Positions 26,565 through 34,090 of a DNA stretch of 64,000 nucleotides are shown piece after piece. The position numbers were made by a program, and so were the translations under genes. This DNA is from Luteitalea sp. TBR-22 (GTDB taxonomy: Bacteria > Acidobacteriota > Vicinamibacteria > Vicinamibacterales > Vicinamibacteraceae): contig NZ_AP024452.1 of assembly GCF_016865485.1 (NCBI RefSeq), positions 1,510,501-1,574,500 on the forward strand. The letters run 5' to 3'. The number at the start of each line of letters is the position of its first letter. Positions within the stretch are counted from its first letter, which is position 1. The notes under the pieces are model-generated. The model did not search any database, had not been told where the DNA came from, and saw nothing but the letters and a program-made list of their open reading frames with translations.

Positions 26565-27668
26565 TCAGCGTCGGTCGGCGAGGACGACGTGGGGCGAAGG
26601 GAGCCAGGGCTGGCGCGCGGAGGCATCGACACCGAATGCCTGTTCGTGGGTCCGGCGCAGCGTCTCGCTGGGCAACTCGCCGTAGCGCTGGTGGTACAGC
26701 GCCGAGAAGCGCCCGAACTCCACGAACCCCCACCGGAGCGCCACCGCGGTGACGGTGGCCGAGAGGCCGGGCGTGCGCAGGGTGCGACGCACCCGCGAGA
26801 GCCGCAGCCCCGTCGTCAGGGCCTTCGGGCGCATCCCGTACAGTTCGAGGAAGCCGCGTTCCAGCGTGGAGTAGCTGGCGCCCGTGAAGGCGCACAGGTC
26901 GCGAATCGACGGCACCTGGTCGGTGCTCTCCTGGAGCAAGGCATAGGCGCGACGCGCCACCTCGCGGCGCCCTGGCACCTCGCGTGGCGGGCCGGGCGGG
27001 CGCGCGTTCAGGAACAGACCCTGGACCACTTCGGCCTCGAGGATCCGCGCCGCCTCGCCGTCGGTGAGGATGGCCGGGTCGCGGTGGGCGATGTCGAGCA
27101 ACTGCGCACAGGTGTCGAGGAACCTCGCACGGTGCGCCTCGCTCAGGAAGTCCAGTCGTTCCGGGGCCTGCGCGACCAGTCGCGGCTCGTGCCACAGGTC
27201 CGCCGCGTACCGCTCCAGCGTGTCGTTGGCCAGCACCACGGTCAGGAACCGGGCGCCCGCCCGACACACGCACTCGAAGCCCTGGCCGCTCGAGAGCAGC
27301 CCCGGATGCTGCGTGTCCATGACCTGACCCCGCTGCAGCATCGGACGCGATTGGTCGAGGGGAATTCCCATGACGACCGAGCCGCGGGGGGCCTGGCCCT
27401 GCGAGGTATACGCCGCCGAGTGGGCGATGTGCCCGACCTGCAGCGACGGCGTCATGACCAGGAACGCGTCGCTGTGGCAGGTCGCCTTCAGGGGCTGATG
27501 GACCAGCGACCAGCCGGCGGCACACTCGTTCAACTCGTCGAACTCGTTGGTGACGATGTCGACGATTCGACAGCCGGGAAGCACCTGTACACGCGAACCC
27601 CGGGTCCTGGTGTTCACGGCCGTGGAGACCTGAGTGCGTGCCGGAATTCCGGAAAAGGCCGGGAGCAT
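26565..27668 (-). CDS. AraC-family regulator, EutR-like layout
   Basis: The roughly 367-residue product has an N-terminal domain of about 220 residues, with a segment near FECVCRAGARFLTVVLA. Two helix-turn-helix units follow at the C-terminus (SIRDLCAFTGASYSTLERGF and TVTAVALRWGFVEFGRFSALY). Domain spacing and the WGF..GRF..LY motif resemble EutR, the ethanolamine-operon activator. It reads in the same direction as the glycyl-radical operon and ends 284 bp upstream of its first gene, so it probably activates that operon when the substrate is present. The annotated ATG at 27668 lies only a few bases from a TATACT box, so transcripts could be nearly leaderless or the true start may be downstream. 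Confidence 0.85.
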   Translation of the reverse strand: MLPAFSGIPARTQVSTAVNTRTRGSRVQVLPGCRIVDIVTNEFDELNECAAGWSLVHQPLKATCHSDAFLVMTPSLQVGHIAHSAAYTSQGQAPRGSVVMGIPLDQSRPMLQRGQVMDTQHPGLLSSGQGFECVCRAGARFLTVVLANDTLERYAADLWHEPRLVAQAPERLDFLSEAHRARFLDTCAQLLDIAHRDPAILTDGEAARILEAEVVQGLFLNARPPGPPREVPGRREVARRAYALLQESTDQVPSIRDLCAFTGASYSTLERGFLELYGMRPKALTTGLRLSRVRRTLRTPGLSATVTAVALRWGFVEFGRFSALYHQRYGELPSETLRRTHEQAFGVDASARQPWLPSPHVVLADRR

Positions 27669-27680
27669 GGGACGGTCAGC

Positions 27681-27686
27681 AGTATA
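27681..27686 (-). promoter_or_regulatory. Candidate -10 box for the AraC regulator gene
   Basis: TATACT on the minus strand lies 13 bp before the annotated start. A weak TGCATT at the expected 17-bp spacing could act as -35. If used, the 5' leader would be only a few bases. Confidence 0.35.
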
Positions 27687-27736
27687 GAGCGTTCATTGTC
27701 GAGAATGCAGGTGGCCGACGTCCATTACACCTTGGA

Positions 27737-27815
27737 ATACAAACGTTTCGGCAGAAACTCAGCGTCTCGTGGGACGCGTCGGGTGGCTCGGCGGCTGTCA
27801 GTGCCTGATTTGTAT
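27737..27815. promoter_or_regulatory. Distant inverted half-sites ATACAAA/TTTGTAT
   Basis: ATACAAA (27737-27743) and TTTGTAT (27809-27815) are exact inverted copies 72 bp apart, each followed by a CGTTTC (CGTTTCGG and CGTTTCAGG). They lie upstream of the AraC gene, in AT-rich islands of an otherwise GC-rich spacer, as expected for an operator pair bound with DNA looping. Confidence 0.35.
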
Positions 27816-27891
27816 CGTTTCAGGACAAAGCTCGGGTGGCAAGCGGGTGCCGCGATTCCGGCAGCCTGACGCCGGCGAGCGCCGCACCAGG

Positions 27892-28770
27892 CTAGGCTGA
27901 CAGCCTGGTTCTGACGGCCGCCACTGGCCCCTTCAGCGACTGCCCGCCGGCCTGCAGGTCGGCCCACGGATCGCCGACCGCATCCATCCGGTCGCGCATC
28001 GTCCGCAGCGTGAACGACCCGGGATGCACCGTGCCGTCCTCGATCTCCTCCCACGTGCAAGGCGCTGACACCGCCGCCCCCCGCCGGGCCCTGAGGGTGT
28101 AGGGCGCGGCAAACGTGGCGCTGTAGCCGTTGCGCCCCGTGTCCATGTAGATCCGGCCGCCGCGATCGGCCTTGGCGAACTCCTGCGTCAGGGTGTCGGG
28201 CGCGAGGCGAACGGCCAGCCGGCCCACGGCATCGGCAAATCGCGCCGCCTGCCCCGTCGTGCTCTTGCCGTCGAGCGGCACGACGATGTGGAAGCCCTTG
28301 GAGCCGGTGGTCTTGATCCAGGAGCGCAAGCCGAGTTCCCCGAGCAGGTCGCGCAACGCCAGCGCCGCCGTTCGCACGCCCGCCGCATCGTCGTCGTTGG
28401 CCGGGTCGAGGTCGAAGACGCAGAGGTCGGGGCGATCGAGGTGCGGCCGGCGCGCCGGCCACACGTGCTGCGTGATCGTGTTCTGGTTGGCGACCCACAG
28501 GAGCGCTCGCAGGTCGTCGACCACGGCGTGGTGCACGACGCCGTCCTTCTTGGCCACCTCCACGCGCTCCAGCCAGGGCGGGAAGCCCTTCGACACGTCC
28601 TTCTGCCAGAAGCCCTTGGCGCCGATGCCGGCCGGGTAGCGCTCCATCGTGATCGGGCGGCCGCGCAGGTGCGGCAGCATCACCGGGGCCACCGCTTCGT
28701 AGTAGGCCGCGACGTCGCCCTTGGTGATCCCGTCGTCGGGGAAGAGCACCTTGTCCGGATGGGTGATCAC
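27892..28770 (-). CDS. LigD-type DNA polymerase (primase-polymerase domain, stand-alone)
   Basis: The 292-residue product corresponds to the polymerase domain of LigD. It begins with ITHPDKVLFPDDGITKGD. PITMERYPAGIGAKGFWQKD contacts the DNA end, VFDLDP carries the catalytic aspartates, and KTTGSKGFHIVVPL carries a conserved serine and histidine. It fills or extends ends during non-homologous end joining. The start is the GTG at 28770, overlapping the ligase stop by 4 bp (GTGA), with AGGAGGAG just upstream. LigD is usually a single fused protein, whereas here ligase and polymerase are separate cistrons. No Ku gene is in the window. Confidence 0.9.
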   Translation of the reverse strand: MITHPDKVLFPDDGITKGDVAAYYEAVAPVMLPHLRGRPITMERYPAGIGAKGFWQKDVSKGFPPWLERVEVAKKDGVVHHAVVDDLRALLWVANQNTITQHVWPARRPHLDRPDLCVFDLDPANDDDAAGVRTAALALRDLLGELGLRSWIKTTGSKGFHIVVPLDGKSTTGQAARFADAVGRLAVRLAPDTLTQEFAKADRGGRIYMDTGRNGYSATFAAPYTLRARRGAAVSAPCTWEEIEDGTVHPGSFTLRTMRDRMDAVGDPWADLQAGGQSLKGPVAAVRTRLSA

Positions 28771-29714
28771 GACTCCTCCTTCACGACGTCGTGCGGGGCC
28801 TTGTCGTGGCGGACGCCGATCAGGCGGGGGTGCCGCAGCTTGTCGTTGGCGGTCCACTCGAGGAAGGCCACCTGCACGATGACCTCGGGGCGCACCCAGT
28901 GGGCGTGGCGGGGCAGGCCGACGGCCCTCGTGAACGGACTGGCGTCGATCAGCAGCGCGTCGAGGCGCGCGCGAAGGTCGAGCAGCAGGCGCGTGTCGAA
29001 GCCCGTGCCGAGCTTGCCGGCGAACACCAGATCCCTCGCCAGATCCCGTGGCACGCCCTTCGACGCGCGGCCACGTCGTGTTGCAGCCTCGTGTGGGGCG
29101 TAGAAGCCGATGAGCAGCGCGCCGAGTCCGACGCGCGAGCCCTGCGGGTCGGTGAAGCCGCCGACGACGAACTCCTGCGACCGCTCCACCTTCATCTTCA
29201 GCCACAGCTTCGAGCGGCGGTGCTCGTACGGCGAGCCGCGCCGCTTGGCGATGACGCCTTCCCAGTGCTCGCGGCGCGCACGGTCCCACGGGTCGGCGTC
29301 GTCGAGCACCTCGACGCGGCGCAGCGGTTCCCTGAAGGGCAGCGCGGCGAGGCGCGCGAGTCGATCCTCCAGGGGGAAGCTCGTGAGCAGGGCGCCGTTC
29401 ATCCAGAGGACGTCGAACACGTGGTAGCTGCTGTGGCCGTCCCAGGCGACCTCGCCGTCGAGGATCAGCTCACGCGCGGGGAGGCGGGAGACCGCGGCGG
29501 CCACGGCCGGCAGGTGCTGCGGCAGGCGGTTGCGCGAGAACAGCTGCACGTCGGTGCCGCGCTTGTAGGCCAGCAGGCGGATACCGTCGAACTTGCGTTC
29601 GAACAGCCAGTCGCCGCCGGCGCCGAACCGCTCCTGCGTGAGGGTGGCGGCCATCGGCTCGAGCCACTCGGGCATCGCGAGGTCTGGCGACGATGGGCGC
29701 GTGGGCATGGTCAT
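28767..29714 (-). CDS. ATP-dependent DNA ligase (LigD ligase-domain type)
   Basis: The 315-residue product has the nucleotidyltransferase motif I ERKFDGIR, whose lysine is adenylated, motif III LDGEVAW, motif IV EGVIAKRRGSPYE and motif V KLWLKMK. An OB-fold follows with PEVIVQVAFLEWT. It seals nicks or double-strand ends and is probably the partner of the polymerase encoded by the overlapping downstream gene. The ATG at 29714 is used; an in-frame reading to 29882 runs into the divergent gene's promoter space. A phosphoesterase domain, the third LigD part, is not seen nearby. Confidence 0.9.
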   Translation of the reverse strand: MTMPTRPSSPDLAMPEWLEPMAATLTQERFGAGGDWLFERKFDGIRLLAYKRGTDVQLFSRNRLPQHLPAVAAAVSRLPARELILDGEVAWDGHSSYHVFDVLWMNGALLTSFPLEDRLARLAALPFREPLRRVEVLDDADPWDRARREHWEGVIAKRRGSPYEHRRSKLWLKMKVERSQEFVVGGFTDPQGSRVGLGALLIGFYAPHEAATRRGRASKGVPRDLARDLVFAGKLGTGFDTRLLLDLRARLDALLIDASPFTRAVGLPRHAHWVRPEVIVQVAFLEWTANDKLRHPRLIGVRHDKAPHDVVKEES

Positions 29715-29818
29715 CGCATGATGGTGGCGACACTGGTGCCGGCCATCGAGGACAATCGCCTCGTGTTTCCGGCCGAACCGTCGGGTTGCAGTGTGCGGGC
29801 CAGCGACAGAGGTACCAC

Positions 29819-30421
29819 ATGACGCGACCGAGTACGACATCGCGCGTGTTCCTGCTGTCGCCAGCCAATGCAGGCGGGCCACGCGGACGACTCCTGCAGA
29901 CGTCGCCGAACGTGCCCCTGGCGGCGCGACTGCGGGCCGGCGAGCGCGTGCCGATCGGCGAGTTGTACGCGTTCATCAGCGCGCTGTACTTCCGCGGCAA
30001 GCTGGCCTATGCCGATCGCTTCGCGGCCGGGCGCAGCTTCGTCATCACGCCATGCCTGGGCTTGCTCGAGCCCGCCACGCCGGTCGGCGCCGACGAGTAC
30101 GAGGCGCTGGCGCGCGTGCCGATCGACACCGGCGAGCCGCGCTACCTCGAGCCGCTGCGTCGCGACGTGGTGCGGCTGGCCCGCGACGAGGCTGGCGAGG
30201 TGGTGCTCCTCGGCAGCATTGCGTCGCCCAAGTACACGCAGCCGTTGATCGACGTGCTCGGCAGTCGCCTGGTCTTTCCGGCGACCTTCGTCGGGCGCGG
30301 TGACATGAGTCGCGGTGGCGTCCTGCTGCGGGCGGCGCGGGCGGGCGAGGAGCTCGAGTACATCCCGGTGGCGGGGGCGGTGCTGCGCGGGACGCGGCCG
30401 CCGAAGCTGCCACGCGCCTGA
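29819..30421 (+). CDS. Conserved hypothetical protein, about 200 residues
   Basis: I do not recognise a functional family. The protein begins MTRPSTTSRVFLLSPANAGG, then has a helix region with FISALYFRGKLAYADRF and LGLLEPATPVG. Its C-terminal half has VVLLGSIASPKYTQPLIDVL and FPATFVGRGDMSRGGVLLR. The composition is that of a soluble alpha/beta protein, with no signal peptide and a single cysteine. The phrase KYTQPLIDVLG...FPATFVGRGDMSRG recalls nucleotide-handling folds, but I cannot name it. It is divergent from the ligase gene (104-bp spacer) and is followed 59 bp later by an Smr protein, so it may take part in DNA repair. Confidence 0.7.
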   Translation: MTRPSTTSRVFLLSPANAGGPRGRLLQTSPNVPLAARLRAGERVPIGELYAFISALYFRGKLAYADRFAAGRSFVITPCLGLLEPATPVGADEYEALARVPIDTGEPRYLEPLRRDVVRLARDEAGEVVLLGSIASPKYTQPLIDVLGSRLVFPATFVGRGDMSRGGVLLRAARAGEELEYIPVAGAVLRGTRPPKLPRA

Positions 30422-30480
30422 CTCGCGCTCGCCAGGCCGACGTGCGATCCCGGCCGTACGTGACACAATCGCGCCCGGCC

Positions 30481-30942
30481 ATGGCGTTCGCCGTCGGGGA
30501 ACAGGTGCTGGTCGTCTCGCTCAATCGCCGCGGGGCGATCGTCGAGGCGCGAGGGCAGGCCTGGCGCGTGCTGGTCGGCGGCCTCACCATCACCTGTCGA
30601 AGCGATGACCTGCGCGCCATTGCCCCGGCCTCGAAGGCACGCCGCGGCCGTGTCTCGTCGGCGGCTCCACCCCCGGCGTCGTCGGACGCGCCCCGTTCGA
30701 CGTCGAGCGACGCGCGTTCGTCCATCGATCTGCACGGCCTCACGACCATCGACGCGCGCGAGGCGCTGCTCAGGCACCTCGACGTGGCCCTCCGGTCAGG
30801 CGACACCCTCGTCGAGGTCGTACACGGGATTGGCACCGGCCGCGTCCGTGCCGCCGTCATGGCTGCCGTGAAGGGCCTTCCGTCGGTGCGGTCGGTGCGA
30901 CCGCATCCCACCAACAAGGGCGTGCTGCTGATCGACCTGTAG
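30481..30942 (+). CDS. Small Smr-domain (MutS2 C-terminus-like) protein
   Basis: The 153-residue protein has an N-terminal beta segment (FAVGEQVLVVSLNRRGAIVEARG) with the KOW-like layout that precedes the Smr domain in MutS2. A short linker leads to an Smr domain with SIDLHGLTTIDAREALLRHL and VVHGIGTGRVRAAV, the HGxGxG loop of nicking endonucleases. It thus looks like a MutS2 C-terminus without the ATPase. Smr domains nick branched or structured DNA or act on RNA in ribosome rescue. The ATG at 30481 removes 13 unsupported residues. It follows the hypothetical gene and the split LigD genes. Confidence 0.85.
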   Translation: MAFAVGEQVLVVSLNRRGAIVEARGQAWRVLVGGLTITCRSDDLRAIAPASKARRGRVSSAAPPPASSDAPRSTSSDARSSIDLHGLTTIDAREALLRHLDVALRSGDTLVEVVHGIGTGRVRAAVMAAVKGLPSVRSVRPHPTNKGVLLIDL

Positions 30943-31091
30943 GCGTTCATGCACCACCGGACGAGACGAACGCGCACCGCGGTTCCGCATCCGTCGTCCG
31001 ACTGCGCTCCGTGCATCCGGGTGCTGTTTGACTACGGATGCGGTGATGGATACGCTGCCGCGCGTTGCGCGGACACGCGAAGGAGCGATGC

Positions 31092-33035
31092 ATGGATTGG
31101 CGGCTCTGGTCGACGACGCTGCTGGCGGCTCTGGCGATCGGTGCACCGCAGGCACCACGCGTGAGGGCGCCTCTCGGGGGTGCTGAGATCACCGGTGAGT
31201 TGCGCCAGTGGCACACCGTCACGCTGACGCTAGACGGACCTCGTGCCGACGAGCGCGACAGCGATCCCAATCCCTTCCGCGACTACCGGATGACCGTGCG
31301 CTTCACGCACGAGTCCGGCGCCCCCGTGTACAACGTGCCCGGCTACTTCGCCGCCGACGGCAACGCGGCGAACACCTCGGCCACCGCCGGCACCAGGTGG
31401 CGCGCCCACCTGTCGCCCGACAAGCCAGGACGGTGGGAGTGGCGTGTCAGCTTCGTGCGTGGAACGGATGCGGCCATCGAACCCGTGGCGGCAGCCGCCG
31501 CGACACCGGTCGCCTCGGTCGACGGCCGATCCGGCTCGTTCCTCGTCGGAGCGACCGACAAGACGTCGCCGGACTTCCGCGCCCGTGGCCGCCTGCAGTA
31601 CATGGGCTCTCACCATCTGCGCTTCGCAGGGACGGGCGAGTACTTCCTCAAGCTGGGCACCGACTCTCCGGAAACGCTGCTGGCCTACGCCGGGTTCGAC
31701 GACACGACGGCCCTCAAGCCAGCGGTCCCCCTGCACCGGTACGAGCCACACGTCGCCGACTGGCGCGCAGGTGACCCGACCTGGAAGGGCGGAGAGGGAA
31801 AGGGCCTGATAGGAGCCCTCAATTATCTCGCCTCGAAGGGCGTCAACTCGGTGTCCTTCCTGACCTACAACGCCGGCGGCGACGGCGACAACGTGTGGCC
31901 GTTCGTGTCGCGAGACGACAAGTGGCACTACGACGTGTCGAAGCTCGATCAATGGCAGGTCGTGTTCGATCACGCGCAGCGCCGCGGGCTCCACCTGCAC
32001 TTCAAGCTGCAGGAGACGGAGAACGACGACAACTACCGGGGTGACTATCGCGACGGGCGCCCACCGGGCGGAGTCGACTCGTCGGCCGCGCAGGGCCCGG
32101 ACCGCGTCGTCGAGTCGCTCGACGGCGGCGCACTCGGTCCCGAGCGGCGGCTGTATCTGCGGGAGATCGTCGCGCGCTTCGGCCACGCCCTGGCACTGAA
32201 CTGGAACCTCGGCGAGGAGAACACGCAGAGCACGCCACAGCAGCGCGAGATGGCGGCCTGGATCAGGAGCCTGGATCCCTACGGACACCAGATCGTCGCC
32301 CACACGCATCCGCACGGGCAGGACCAGATCTATCCGGGCCTGCTGGGCGAGCAGTCGGTCCTCACCGGGGTCTCGCTCCAGAACGACTGGAAGGCCGTGC
32401 ACACCCGCACGCGGCAGTGGCTCGACGCGTCGCGCAAGGCCGGCCGCCCCTGGGTGGTGGCCAACGACGAGCAGGGCGATTCACTCTCCGGCGTGCCGCC
32501 CGATCCGGGCTTCGAGGGATTCGCCGGCAAGGACTCCCGCGGCCGGGTGGTCCAGACGGTCGACGACATCCGCAGGATGACGCTCTGGGGCAACCTCATG
32601 GCGGGTGGCGCGGGCGTCGAGTACTACTTCGGCTACCTCCTGCCCGAGAACGACCTGGTTGCGGAAAACCTGCGCAGTCGCGAGCGGAGTTGGGCGTTCG
32701 GTCGCATCGCACTCGACTTCTTCCGCATCCATCGCATCCCGTTCTGGACGATGACCAACGCCGATGCCCTGGTCGGCAACGCGACGGGCGACAACAGCAA
32801 GTGGTGCCTGGCCAGGGCAGGACGGCTGTACATCGTCTATCTGCCGACGGGCGGGACGACGACGCTCGATCTGCGCGAGGCCACGGGCCGCTTTACGGTG
32901 GCGTGGTTCGACCCGCGTCGAGGTGGTCCTCTCAGGAAGGGCAGCGTCGCGATGGTCAGCGGTGGCGCCAGGGTGGCGCTCGGAGAGCCGCCCGACAGCC
33001 CCACCGAGGACTGGGCCATCGTCGTGAGGCATTGA
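31092..33035 (+). CDS. Secreted DUF5060 glycoside hydrolase-like protein
   Basis: The 647-residue product starts at the ATG at 31092, preceded by AAGGAG, with a signal peptide (LWSTTLLAALAIGAPQA). A DUF5060 immunoglobulin-like domain follows (ITGELRQWHTVTLTLDGP to WEWRVSFVRG). A TIM-barrel-like catalytic region is suggested by FHLRFAGTGEYFLK-type strands, NWNLGEENTQ and PWVVANDEQGDS, whose acidic residues are candidate catalysts. The C-terminus (ARAGRLYIVYLPTGGTTTLD) matches the putative collagen-binding or beta-sandwich domain common in these enzymes. The substrate is probably a polysaccharide. The 1-bp gap to the oxidoreductase gene suggests joint expression. Confidence 0.8.
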   Translation: MDWRLWSTTLLAALAIGAPQAPRVRAPLGGAEITGELRQWHTVTLTLDGPRADERDSDPNPFRDYRMTVRFTHESGAPVYNVPGYFAADGNAANTSATAGTRWRAHLSPDKPGRWEWRVSFVRGTDAAIEPVAAAAATPVASVDGRSGSFLVGATDKTSPDFRARGRLQYMGSHHLRFAGTGEYFLKLGTDSPETLLAYAGFDDTTALKPAVPLHRYEPHVADWRAGDPTWKGGEGKGLIGALNYLASKGVNSVSFLTYNAGGDGDNVWPFVSRDDKWHYDVSKLDQWQVVFDHAQRRGLHLHFKLQETENDDNYRGDYRDGRPPGGVDSSAAQGPDRVVESLDGGALGPERRLYLREIVARFGHALALNWNLGEENTQSTPQQREMAAWIRSLDPYGHQIVAHTHPHGQDQIYPGLLGEQSVLTGVSLQNDWKAVHTRTRQWLDASRKAGRPWVVANDEQGDSLSGVPPDPGFEGFAGKDSRGRVVQTVDDIRRMTLWGNLMAGGAGVEYYFGYLLPENDLVAENLRSRERSWAFGRIALDFFRIHRIPFWTMTNADALVGNATGDNSKWCLARAGRLYIVYLPTGGTTTLDLREATGRFTVAWFDPRRGGPLRKGSVAMVSGGARVALGEPPDSPTEDWAIVVRH

Positions 33036-33036
33036 C

Positions 33037-34080
33037 GTGCGACGTCCACTGCGGGGCGTGGGCATCGGCGCGGGCTACTTCGCGCCGTTCCAGTACGAGG
33101 CCTGGTCGCGGATTCCGGAAGTCGAGATCGTCGCGCTGGCCGATCTCGGTGAAGAGCGGGCCCTGCCGATCCTCCAGAGGTACGGCGTGTCGCGCTACTA
33201 CGCGGACTGGCGGGAGATGATCGATCGCGAGGCGCCGGACTTCGTCGACATCATCACGCCGCCCGACACCCATGAGGAGATGTGTCGTTACGCAGCCGAT
33301 CGCGGCGTCCACATCATCTGCCAGAAGCCGTTGGCGCCGACCCTCGAGACAAGCCGCCGCATCGTCGAGCACGCCCGGGCCGCTGGCGTGCGGTTCATGG
33401 TGCACGAGAACTTCCGGTGGCAGCCGTGGTACCGCGCCATCAAGCAGGTGCGGGAAGCCGGCACGATCGGCGAGTTCACGCACGTCGCATTCATGATGCG
33501 GATGGGGGACGGCTGGGGGCCAGACGCCTACCTGTCGCGTCAGCCGTTCTTCCGCGACTATCCGCGCCTGCTCGTCCACGAGACGGGCGTGCACTTCATC
33601 GACACGTTCCGCTTCCTGCTGGGGGACATCGACAGCGTGTTCGCGCAGCTGCGGCGCCTCAATCCGGTGATCGCCGGCGAGGATGCCGGCCAGGTGGTGC
33701 TGACGTTCGCAAACCGCGCCACCGCGATCTGGGACGCCAACCGCTACAACGAGGGCGAGGCCGAGTTCCCGCGGTATACGTTCGGCACGTTGCGCATCGA
33801 CGGCACGCGCGGACACCTGACGATGGACGCCGACGCGACCATCCGGCTGAAGCCGCTGGGTGAGCCGGCGCGCGAGCTCGACTACGCCAGGGCGAACGTG
33901 AACTTCGCCGGTGACTGCGTGTACTTCCTCCAGCGGCACTTCGTCGAGTGCATGTTGTCGGGTGCCGAGTTCGAGTCCAGTGGTGTCGACTATCTGAAGA
34001 CCATCGAGGCCGTCGAGGGTGCCTACGCCTCCGCGGCGTCGGGCCAGGTCGTCCGGTTGGGGGAGGCCCTGCAGGCGTAG
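33037..34080 (+). CDS. Gfo/Idh/MocA family oxidoreductase
   Basis: The 347-residue product has an N-terminal Rossmann fold (GVGIGAGYFAPF as NAD(P) loop), the EKP-type motif as CQKPLAP, and a C-terminal alpha/beta domain with HETGVHFIDTFRFLLGD. These enzymes oxidise or reduce sugars, inositols or related polyols. The GTG at 33037 starts directly after the TGA at 33033-33035 of the glycoside-hydrolase-like gene. The two are therefore probably translated in tandem, with the oxidoreductase acting on a product of the hydrolase. Confidence 0.9.
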   Translation: MRRPLRGVGIGAGYFAPFQYEAWSRIPEVEIVALADLGEERALPILQRYGVSRYYADWREMIDREAPDFVDIITPPDTHEEMCRYAADRGVHIICQKPLAPTLETSRRIVEHARAAGVRFMVHENFRWQPWYRAIKQVREAGTIGEFTHVAFMMRMGDGWGPDAYLSRQPFFRDYPRLLVHETGVHFIDTFRFLLGDIDSVFAQLRRLNPVIAGEDAGQVVLTFANRATAIWDANRYNEGEAEFPRYTFGTLRIDGTRGHLTMDADATIRLKPLGEPARELDYARANVNFAGDCVYFLQRHFVECMLSGAEFESSGVDYLKTIEAVEGAYASAASGQVVRLGEALQA

Positions 34081-34090
34081 AATCCTGCGG

